Of a stretch of DNA of 7,237 nucleotides, positions 1-5,364 are shown one piece after another; within the stretch, counting starts at the first letter, position 1; the number at the start of each line of letters is the position of its first letter. The DNA comes from an uncultured Paenibacillaceae bacterium. GTDB lineage: Bacteria; Bacillota; Bacilli; Paenibacillales; CALAME01. The position numbers and the translations under genes are program-made. The DNA lies in NCBI GenBank assembly GCA_937983035.1, contig CALKAN010000388.1, positions 1 to 7,237 on the forward strand, in the 5' to 3' direction. The notes under the pieces were generated by a model, which was given only the letters and a program-made list of their open reading frames with translations, ran no database searches and was not told the DNA's origin.

Positions 1-119
1 GGGGGAACTACATAAAATCATTGCCATCTACTACATTTTTATTGTGCCATAAACACTATGAGGTAGCATTCCCAAACAATGTACTCCTTTCTAACTAGGA
101 GAATTAAATAAAGTCCAAC

Positions 120-251
120 CTATCGGCCCCCTGTGGTTGCCATCACTCTTAAAATATGAATGATTTGGGGTAGATGGAATGTAACATAGACTATACAAAT
201 GGTGATGATAATAATACAGATGCTTTTAATTAAATCATATTTGTTGTTCAT
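120..251 (-). CDS. Small single-span membrane peptide, 43 aa, function unknown
   Basis: This short reading frame begins with ATG at 251 and ends with TAG at 120-122. A Shine-Dalgarno match, GGGAGGT on the minus strand (264-270), lies upstream with a 12-nt spacer, longer than ideal. The peptide has a basic and polar start (MNNKYDLIK), then one strongly hydrophobic stretch from about residue 10 to 31 rich in Ile, Val and Cys, then a short tail ending TTGGR. One membrane span with the N terminus inside is the natural reading. It lies downstream of three other minus-strand genes for membrane or exported proteins and may be the last gene of that cluster, but a 115-bp gap separates it from the previous gene. 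No family is recognised. It could be a chance frame; the ribosome binding site and hydrophobic profile are the only support. Confidence 0.4.
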   Translation of the reverse strand: MNNKYDLIKSICIIIITICIVYVTFHLPQIIHILRVMATTGGR

Positions 252-366
252 TTTTAATCAATAACCTCCCGCCTTCTATAAATCAATAAACCTTTTAAAA
301 ATCACCTGATATACTCCCACTTTGTACTTGTAAAACCCCCAAAATAAAGTTGACGATTCATTCTCA

Positions 367-756
367 TTACTTCAAATTCCCTTTATTTCTAACCCTCAAC
401 GTCCTTACATATCCTACAAACAATACAAGAACGACCGTATAGAGGACTGCACCGCTAATGGAATAGAGTGCTTCTGATTCGTTACTTACTGGAGGTAATC
501 CACTGTGAGCATTGTAATGCCATTCTGCGCCAGCATATCCTAACCAAATGGTAATTACCATGAACCCCAGTAATACGAACGCAAAAATAGCCTTTTTATG
601 AAATATTAGTTCAATTAAATTGTCCTTAAATATAGATTTAAACGATGGTTGATTTCGTTCATAATTTTTCGATTGGACTGGCTGAAAAGGAATTAAAAAG
701 AAAAGCATTAGCCCGCTATAAACCATCAACAGGACCACAGTTTCGGAAAAACCCAT
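367..756 (-). CDS. Three-span membrane protein of unknown function
   Basis: The product is about 129 residues with three predicted membrane spans, near residues 4-24 (ETVVLLMVYSGLMLFFLIPF), 54-73 (AIFAFVLLGFMVITIWLGYA) and 96-116 (ISGAVLYTVVLVLFVGYV). A polar, basic loop of about 30 residues separates the first two, and the C-terminal tail is basic (RTLRVRNKGNLK). I chose the ATG at 756 because GGGGTGA (762-768) sits 5 nt upstream. A GTG at 765 in the same frame would add three residues and has a weaker GAAGTGA sequence before it. The gene follows the lipoprotein gene by 15 bp (6 bp with the GTG start), so the two are very probably cotranscribed. No catalytic or binding motif is visible and I do not recognise the family. 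A role beside the lipoprotein at the membrane is inferred from position only. Confidence 0.72.
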   Translation of the reverse strand: MGFSETVVLLMVYSGLMLFFLIPFQPVQSKNYERNQPSFKSIFKDNLIELIFHKKAIFAFVLLGFMVITIWLGYAGAEWHYNAHSGLPPVSNESEALYSISGAVLYTVVLVLFVGYVRTLRVRNKGNLK

Positions 757-771
757 GAAATTCACCCCAAA

Positions 772-1326
772 TCACTTCAAATAAACTGAATACATATAGT
801 CAATAATCGAAATTAAGATGACTTCATCAAGAGTTTCGATGTTCCGCCCCGTATTTATGGAAAAAATATACCCATGTTCCCTGTCCTCATATGAGATTGG
901 GGCTACATGGAATTCGCCATCCTGATTTAAAATATCAAACATCATATAGCTATTCCTGTATAAATCTTCGTCCGAAATAAAATCACCGTAAGTTTCTATA
1001 ACTTCATTTCTCGTAGAACTAACTCTCAAATTTCTAGTTGTTGAAAATCGTTCTTCTGAACCTTCTTCTAATACTATCCCGGCCACTTTTTCATCTCTGT
1101 AAGCAATCCCAATCCCGTCATTATATACATGGAATTTACCTGTTTCGTCATAAGTTGAAGATCCTAGTACTTCTTCAACATCTGCTTTATCCATACCGAT
1201 GCCTATCTTTTCATTCGAATAATGATCAATTACAAACAAATCGTCTTTCGATATGTCATTGTTGGAATTGCTACAACCCAATATAAGTAACGAAATGAGT
1301 ATTAGCACCAAGCAGACTTTTTTCAA
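772..1326 (-). CDS. Lipoprotein with two BamE-like half repeats, function unknown
   Basis: This 184-residue protein starts with a lipoprotein signal peptide: MKK, a hydrophobic core (VCLVLILISLLI) and ILGC, so Cys18 would be lipidated and the protein anchored outside the membrane. The mature part shows two similar halves. Residues 41-56 read IGIGMDKADVEEVLGS and residues 100-115 are LRVSSTRNEVIETYGD, each followed by beta-rich sequence. This G-x-(S/D)-xx-(E/D)-V-xxx-(L/Y)-G pattern is typical of small BamE/SmpA-like repeats in Bacillus exported proteins, whose roles are mostly unknown. The start is TTG at 1326, preceded by a strong GGAGGTG at 1334-1340 with a 7-nt spacer. It lies between two membrane-protein genes on the same strand and probably shares a transcript with the downstream one. 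Lipoprotein status is well supported; the fold assignment is by eye and tentative. Confidence 0.8.
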   Translation of the reverse strand: MKKVCLVLILISLLILGCSNSNNDISKDDLFVIDHYSNEKIGIGMDKADVEEVLGSSTYDETGKFHVYNDGIGIAYRDEKVAGIVLEEGSEERFSTTRNLRVSSTRNEVIETYGDFISDEDLYRNSYMMFDILNQDGEFHVAPISYEDREHGYIFSINTGRNIETLDEVILISIIDYMYSVYLK

Positions 1327-1333
1327 TAAGAAG

Positions 1334-1340
1334 CACCTCC
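1334..1340 (-). promoter_or_regulatory. Ribosome binding site fixing a TTG start
   Basis: On the minus strand this reads GGAGGTG, 7 nt before TTG at 1326-1324. No ATG is available at this position, so the site is what identifies TTG as the start of the lipoprotein gene and places the signal peptide at the N terminus. Confidence 0.75.
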
Positions 1341-1427
1341 ATAAATAACGAGATCACAACTACCCGTTTTGCATATTCCTTTATAAAGGCAACAAGAGGC
1401 TGCGAATGATGGTTCGTTTTCGTCGCA

Positions 1428-1805
1428 TTACATCTCCTCTTCAATTTCACGAACATACATTCGGTATACTTTTTTCTCAACAATATCCATCACGAGTATC
1501 GATAATGCTAAAAATGTAGTAACTAATAAAAATCTCTGTACCGATACAGTGTTGTCCTTGTCGAAGTAGATTAACAAAGCAACAAATATTATAGTGAATC
1601 CTATTTCAATATACTTATCCTTCTTCTTTCGCTCTTTAATAAAAGATTTTCTGTTTTTTATTCCCAGCGTAGTACCAATTATAAAACCGATTATGGTTGC
1701 ATAGCTTATCGGAAATCCCAACAAATGAAGAGAAAACATAAACAATAACATATATACAATATTTAGCAATATTACAATTGCTTTGTACTTGTTCACTGTT
1801 TTCAA
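1428..1805 (-). CDS. Small multi-span membrane protein of unknown function
   Basis: The product is 125 residues with about four predicted membrane spans, near residues 8-28, 33-50, 67-81 and 90-108, arranged as two hairpins. A very basic loop (KNRKSFIKERKKKDKY, about 50-65) separates them and should face the cytoplasm. The C terminus is charged (VREIEEEM). The only start that keeps the first span is TTG at 1805. A GAGGAG sequence (1821-1826) lies 15 nt upstream, which is too far for efficient initiation, so expression may be weak or the start wrong. A GTG three codons in has no ribosome binding site. This is the first gene of the minus-strand left cluster; 101 bp separate it from the lipoprotein gene. 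I do not recognise the family. Confidence 0.65.
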   Translation of the reverse strand: MKTVNKYKAIVILLNIVYMLLFMFSLHLLGFPISYATIIGFIIGTTLGIKNRKSFIKERKKKDKYIEIGFTIIFVALLIYFDKDNTVSVQRFLLVTTFLALSILVMDIVEKKVYRMYVREIEEEM

Positions 1806-1868
1806 GATATTATTAAATCACTCCTCTTATAGCCCATTCATCCAACGCAAAACTTTAATAAAGATCTC

Positions 1869-1893
1869 ACAGTATATTACTGTCGTATAACAG
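1869..1893. promoter_or_regulatory. Operator-like overlapping inverted repeats
   Basis: ACAGTA (1869-1874) and TACTGT (1878-1883) are perfect inverted arms around a 3-nt centre. The CTGT of the second arm also pairs with a further ACAG (1890-1893) across CGTATA. The result is three evenly spaced half-sites of alternating orientation, about 65 bp upstream of the first gene of the left cluster. Such a layout fits a binding site for a dimeric repressor, but no regulator gene is in the window and no known operator is matched. Confidence 0.3.
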
Positions 1894-2541
1894 ATGTCCC
1901 CGACTTCCTTAATCGAACTTTCTATTCGTATCCTTTATAATGTAATACAAGCGAATACGTTTGATTATTTAATAGAGGTGCTTAATTTAAGCGAAAAACT
2001 GCATGTAAAGTTTGATGATCTTTCCGGCGGATGGAAACAGCGGGTAACTCTTGCCTTAGCAACACTGCATCAGCCTGAAATTTTATTTCTTGATGAACCC
2101 AGCATCGGGCTAGATCCTTCGGCAAGGCGGGAGATGTGGTCATTGATTCGGCTGTTAAGGGAACGCGGAAGCACGATTGTGGCAACGACGCATTATATGG
2201 AGGAAGCTGAGCAGCTTTGCGACAGGGTGGCAATGATATACAATGGCCAGTTAAAAGCTTTGAACTCCCCGCGCGAATTAATCATCGAAGGTTCTGTTGA
2301 CTGCCTGGCTTTTACCGGTGAAGGCATTGGCTCCGATGATGTAAGTTCGCTTCCCGGTGTCGTGCGTGTTGAAAAAAATCAAGACGAATACAAAGTTTTT
2401 TGTGTTGACATGCAGTCAACGGCATATCACATATTCAGTTACTGCCGGGAAAAAAACATTTTATTGTCAAATTTTAGATTTGAGAAAGGTTCTCTTGATG
2501 ATTTATTTATTCGTTATCTGGAAGAGGAGAAGATCGTATGA
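1894..2541 (+). pseudogene. 5'-truncated ABC transporter ATP-binding protein
   Basis: From about 1950 the frame encodes the second half of an ABC ATPase nucleotide-binding domain of the drug/antibiotic-exporter (DrrA/BcrA-like) type. Visible in order, counting from the first Met, are the signature LSGGW (43-47) followed by KQR, Walker B ILFLDEP (63-69), the D-loop GLDP (72-75) and the H-loop ATTH (97-100), then the usual C-terminal extension. Missing are roughly the first 90-110 residues of the family, with Walker A (GxxGxGKT) and the Q-loop, so the product cannot bind ATP normally. The sequence before about residue 20 is AT-rich and does not resemble the family. The ATG at 1894 follows a TAA by one codon and has no ribosome binding site. 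The remaining frame is intact and overlaps the permease gene by 4 bp (ATGA). This looks like a recent truncation at a rearrangement junction; a natural short ABC protein is unlikely. Confidence 0.85.
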
Positions 2542-3248
2542 ATGCAATCGTTAAACTGGCTTTCATAGAAACGAAAATGTTTTTTCGGGACCGTTTGGGC
2601 ATGTTTTGGACGTTTCTCTTCCCAATTGTGATGATTTGGCTGTTTGGCTCCATGTTTGTTGAATATTTTGTTCCTTCGTGGATGGGCGTCAATATTGTAA
2701 CCACTTCTTTTTTTACATTAGGCACTGTTTTAACCAATTACCGCGAAACGGGCGTATTAAGAAGATATCAGTCAACGCCTCTTCAGCCATGGAAAATCCT
2801 CGCAGCTCATACTTTCCAAGGAATTGTCATCTTTGCTGTATCCGCTATGCTGCTTTTCGTTTTTGGCATGCTCCTCTATGATTTAACTCTGCCTGCTTTT
2901 ATCTGGAGCACTCTGCTGTCATTGCTCATCAGCATCCTCACTTTTTTTCCGTTTGCTTTATTTCTGACTTCTTTGGCGAAAAGCACCCAAGCTGCCGCAG
3001 CAATCAGTTCTTTATTTTTAAACTTGATGCTGTTTCTGTCCGGGGCGACATTTCCGCTGGAAATCATGCCGATGATCCTTCAATATGCGGCAAAAATTGT
3101 TCCGCTCTATTATGTTGTTAAGCTGCTGCGGGGGACGTGGTCCGAAGCGCCAATTACGGAATATGGTTTTGAAGTCGCAGTTTTGATCGGCATTGCGATG
3201 ATTTCTTTTGTGCTTGCTGTACGGTTTTTCCGTTGGAGCGGAAAGTAG
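2538..3248 (+). CDS. ABC-2 type transporter permease
   Basis: The 236-residue product has the ABC-2 exporter permease layout: an amphipathic N terminus with FFRDRLGMFW (15-24), then six membrane spans near 21-41, 48-66, 92-114, 121-146, 155-175 and 211-231. The cytoplasmic loop carries YRETGVLRRYQSTPLQPW (68-85), matching the family's E-x-G-x-L-x-R-x-x-x-TP-L pattern. The fifth span ends in FLSGATFPLEIMP (166-178), a hallmark of this family. It would form the membrane channel for an ATPase that exports drugs, lipids or peptides. GAGGAG at 2524-2529 lies 8 nt before the ATG, and the start overlaps the ATPase stop, so translation was coupled. The partner is truncated, so the transporter is probably inactive unless another ATPase substitutes. 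The loop between spans 1 and 2 is unusually short, which may reflect an internal deletion. The substrate is unknown. Confidence 0.88.
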   Translation: MNAIVKLAFIETKMFFRDRLGMFWTFLFPIVMIWLFGSMFVEYFVPSWMGVNIVTTSFFTLGTVLTNYRETGVLRRYQSTPLQPWKILAAHTFQGIVIFAVSAMLLFVFGMLLYDLTLPAFIWSTLLSLLISILTFFPFALFLTSLAKSTQAAAAISSLFLNLMLFLSGATFPLEIMPMILQYAAKIVPLYYVVKLLRGTWSEAPITEYGFEVAVLIGIAMISFVLAVRFFRWSGK

Positions 3249-3311
3249 AATGATTATAAGAACTGTGGAGAGCACGGCGGACATTACGTGCCAATGAAGG
3301 TCTTTTCATAT

Positions 3312-3344
3312 CAAAAAGGAAGTCGAGCCGCCTGCAGGCGGCTC
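3312..3344 (-). terminator. GC-rich hairpin, probable terminator in the convergent gap
   Basis: Positions 3325-3344 form a perfect inverted repeat with arms GAGCCGCC and GGCGGCTC around TGCA. On the minus strand it is followed by GACTTCCTTTTTGA, an interrupted T-run, so it best serves to end the symporter/MetS transcript. On the plus strand the following bases (TCTGCTTATG) are less T-rich, but it may also stop the ABC transcript weakly. It is the only strong hairpin in the 154-bp gap between the two converging gene sets. Confidence 0.65.
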
Positions 3345-3402
3345 TCTGCTTATGTCATATGGAATTTTTTGAATCATTTTTCTTTGACATTCCTTGCCTT
3401 GC

Positions 3403-3513
3403 TTATGTTTTATTTTGTTTGGACTTTACTGCCGCATTGACAATGCTGGCAGCCAAACCTCCCCATATAATGATGATGCCGATCACCATCATTGCGATTG
3501 CGCCGCCTTCCAT
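3403..3513 (-). CDS. metS: MetS-type small subunit of methionine/alanine importer
   Basis: This 36-residue protein has a single membrane span (about residues 5-27: AIAMMVIGIIIIWGGLAAS) and a short basic tail (VKSKQNKT). The GxxxxWGGLxxS segment and small size are typical of the MetS family of accessory subunits. In Corynebacterium glutamicum MetS is needed for methionine and alanine uptake by the NSS transporter MetP. The gene begins inside the last codon of the symporter gene: its ATG shares one base with the symporter TAA (TAATG). Its ribosome binding site AAGGAGGTG (3522-3530) lies within the symporter's end, so the two are translationally coupled. Family, position and coupling agree, so confidence is high despite the length. 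Whether it is strictly required here is inferred. Confidence 0.9.
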   Translation of the reverse strand: MEGGAIAMMVIGIIIIWGGLAASIVNAAVKSKQNKT

Positions 3514-5024
3514 TATTGTGACACCTCCTTCGATTCAACGGGCGGAATGTTTATGTTTTTGCCGCGAATGAAAGAAAATGCGATTCCTATGACAATGACG
3601 GCTGCTGCGATGCCCCAGCCGTATACGCTTACAAACCAAGTCGCGTAACCTTCATAATTTTCCTGGATGTTCGTTCTCAGATTATCAAACATCATGTATC
3701 CAAGCACGATGGGGGTGATGATGCCAAGGCAAATTTTCCACCACAGCCCGATCTTAATATCGGAAATTGCATTGGCATGATCTTGAAGATCTTTCAGCTG
3801 TCTGGCAATCCAAGCAATGGCAATGACTTCGATCAAGCCGGCCAGCGCTACGCCGAAGTTGTTGATAAAGTAGTCGACGACGTCCAGGAAGTATAATCCG
3901 CCTTTGGAAGAGAAGAGAATGGAAATGATCGCGGCCAATCCGCCTCCGAACAATACTGATCTTGTGCGAGTTACGTTGAATTTCTCTTCCACCCCTGCGA
4001 CAAACGTTTCAACGATAGAGATCAATGAAGTAAATCCAGCCAACATTAATGAACTAAAGAACAGAAATCCAAACAGCCCGTTTAGTGCCGGCAATTGATT
4101 AATTATTTGCGGGAATACAACAAAGGCCAACCCTACGCCGCCGGAAACGACTTCATTCACTTCCACGCCTTGCTGCATGGCCATAAAGCCCAGAATGCTG
4201 AAGACGCCGATGCCTGCCAGCAATTCGAATCCAGAGTTGGCAAAACCAGTAATAAAAGCGTTGTTCGTAATGTCAGACTTCCGAGACAGGTAACTGGAAT
4301 AAGTGACCATGATGGCGAATCCGATCGATAAACTGAAGAAAATTTGACCGTAGGCGGCAACCCATACTTTGCCGTTCAAAATGGAATCCCAGTTTGGTTT
4401 GAAAAAGGCGTTTAATCCTGCTGCTGCGCCATCTAAGGTCACTGCGCGAATCACGAGGATTGTGAACAATACGATCAGCGCGGGCAGCATAAATTTGTTT
4501 GCAACTTCGATGCCTTTTCTCACCCCTCTGTACAGAACAAACAAGGTCACAAGCCAAATGATGATGAGAGGAATGAGCACGCCCGGCACTAATCCGCCGA
4601 ATTGCCCCGGCGTTTCCGCTAATTTCAAATAGTTGTTAAATAAAAACCCTTCGGTGTCGCTTCCCCATTTTAAGTTTAGTGAAAAAACTGCATAAGATAA
4701 CGCCCAAGCGATCACCGCCGCGTAATAGACGGAGATGACGAAAGAAATTGCCAGCTGCCACCAACCGATTCCTTCAAAGTTTTTGTTTATTTTCTTCAGC
4801 GAACCTGGAGCGGACGACCTGTACTTGTGCCCGATCGCAAACTCCATGATCAGGAGCGGGATCCCAGCAGTCAGAAGTGCAAACAAATAGGGCAAGAAGA
4901 AGGCGCCCCCTCCATTTTCATATGCGACTGCAGGAAAACGCCAAATATTCCCCAAACCTATTGCAGAACCTGCAGCCGCTAATATGAAACCAGCTCGAGT
5001 GCCCCACTGCGGACGTTTTTCCAT
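3513..5024 (-). CDS. metP: Sodium-dependent NSS-family amino acid symporter, MetP type
   Basis: This 503-residue inner-membrane protein has about 12 spans and the LeuT fold. Span 1 carries RAGFILAAAGSAIGLGNIWRFP (10-31), whose unwound GLGN segment binds substrate and sodium in this family. It is followed by YENGGGAFFLPY (35-46) and the GIPLLIMEFAIG region (54-65). Span 6 has GQIFFSLSIGF (226-236). Span 8 has LAGFTSLIS (328-336), with Ala329, Thr332 and Ser333 at the positions of the LeuT Na2 ligands. It would import an amino acid, probably methionine and/or alanine, with Na+; this substrate call rests on the adjacent MetS-like gene. I set the start at ATG 5024 because GGAGGTG lies 6 nt upstream. 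An upstream in-frame ATG at 5039 would place that ribosome binding site inside the coding region and has none of its own. MetS follows with a one-base overlap. Confidence 0.92.
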   Translation of the reverse strand: MEKRPQWGTRAGFILAAAGSAIGLGNIWRFPAVAYENGGGAFFLPYLFALLTAGIPLLIMEFAIGHKYRSSAPGSLKKINKNFEGIGWWQLAISFVISVYYAAVIAWALSYAVFSLNLKWGSDTEGFLFNNYLKLAETPGQFGGLVPGVLIPLIIIWLVTLFVLYRGVRKGIEVANKFMLPALIVLFTILVIRAVTLDGAAAGLNAFFKPNWDSILNGKVWVAAYGQIFFSLSIGFAIMVTYSSYLSRKSDITNNAFITGFANSGFELLAGIGVFSILGFMAMQQGVEVNEVVSGGVGLAFVVFPQIINQLPALNGLFGFLFFSSLMLAGFTSLISIVETFVAGVEEKFNVTRTRSVLFGGGLAAIISILFSSKGGLYFLDVVDYFINNFGVALAGLIEVIAIAWIARQLKDLQDHANAISDIKIGLWWKICLGIITPIVLGYMMFDNLRTNIQENYEGYATWFVSVYGWGIAAAVIVIGIAFSFIRGKNINIPPVESKEVSQ

Positions 5025-5030
5025 TTTTTT

Positions 5031-5037
5031 CACCTCC
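5031..5037 (-). promoter_or_regulatory. Ribosome binding site deciding the symporter start
   Basis: On the minus strand this reads GGAGGTG, 6 nt before ATG at 5024-5022. It overlaps the second and third codons of the longer frame that starts at 5039. This favours the 503-residue product over the 508-residue one. Confidence 0.75.
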
Positions 5038-5052
5038 ATAGTTATACTTTAC

Positions 5053-5067
5053 AATAATCAGATTATT
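5053..5067. promoter_or_regulatory. 15-nt palindrome in the symporter leader
   Basis: AATAATC (5053-5059) and GATTATT (5061-5067) are perfect arms around a single A, about 30 bp upstream of the symporter start. The position suits a repressor site over the promoter or leader of the metPS pair. It is AT-rich and may be chance. No clear -35/-10 pair and no SAM riboswitch (S-box) core is visible in this leader. Confidence 0.3.
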
Positions 5068-5255
5068 CTGAAAATACATTAACTGGCATTTTATAAATAT
5101 TTTTTCCGCACCCTTTCGGACTAAAGATATGTACTAACAATATACATGCGTTATCTAAGAATCATTCGCACAGCAAGCTTGGACCTGCAAAAAAATTTTC
5201 GTTCCATTTCTCCAAGCGGTTTTTTCTGCCAAACATATCGATCATTGCGCTTATT

Positions 5256-5291
5256 GCCGATGATTTGGAAAGCCGATGATTTGGAAAGCCG
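5256..5291. repeat. Tandem duplication of a 16-bp unit
   Basis: The unit GCCGATGATTTGGAAA occurs at 5256-5271 and again, identical, at 5272-5287, followed by a partial third copy GCCG (5288-5291). It sits in the 340-bp stretch between the divergent symporter and nucleoside hydrolase genes, about 40 bp upstream of the probable -10 of the hydrolase. Apart from this repeat, the palindrome at 5053-5067 and that -10, I see no gene or RNA in the stretch. Perfect identity points to a recent slippage duplication. Confidence 0.85.
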
Positions 5292-5326
5292 TCTGGATTT
5301 TTTATGGTGGAACTCGCGGAAGGAAA

Positions 5327-5335
5327 TGGTACTAT
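5327..5335 (+). promoter_or_regulatory. Probable extended -10 promoter of the nucleoside hydrolase gene
   Basis: TGGTACTAT has the TG-N extension and a TACTAT -10 close to TATAAT. Seventeen bases upstream the -35 position reads GTGGAA, a poor match to TTGACA, as is usual for extended -10 promoters. Transcription would start near 5342, just before the GGAG ribosome binding site (5354-5357), leaving a leader of about 20-25 nt. Confidence 0.4.
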
Positions 5336-5364
5336 AGAAGTGATATGGGGAAAGGAGAATCCGC

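Noticed and set aside
1..79. Minus-strand TTG at 79 with an AAAGGAG site 4 nt upstream, a possible start of a gene running toward the window edge.
   Set aside because: The frame hits TAG after seven codons and another TAG after sixteen more; nothing recognisable is encoded, so I did not list it even as a remnant.
1378..1389. CCTTTATAAAGG, a perfect 12-bp palindrome between the first two left-block genes.
   Set aside because: It has no spaced promoter partner and such short AT-centred palindromes are common by chance in AT-rich DNA.
1271..1483. Minus-strand 70-residue frame overlapping two left-block genes.
   Set aside because: It overlaps the ends of two better supported genes in another frame and has no signal or domain features.
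1936..1941. A perfect TATAAT on the plus strand near the start of the ABC remnant.
   Set aside because: The -35 position 17 nt upstream (TCGAAC) is poor, and there is no ribosome binding site or intact gene start after it.
5025..5160. Possible riboswitch or T-box before the methionine-type symporter.
   Set aside because: The leader is short and lacks the conserved S-box core and any T-box motif or terminator hairpin.
5211..5224. A sequence around CCAAGCGGTTTT resembling a catabolite-responsive element; CCAAGCGGT recurs at 6324-6332.
   Set aside because: Only the AA-CG-T core agrees with the cre consensus and the flanks mismatch; the second copy is explained by the hairpin loop.
5146..5337. 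Plus-strand 63-residue frame in the divergent gap.
   Set aside because: It has no ribosome binding site, contains the tandem duplication, and resembles no protein; it also runs over the probable hydrolase promoter.
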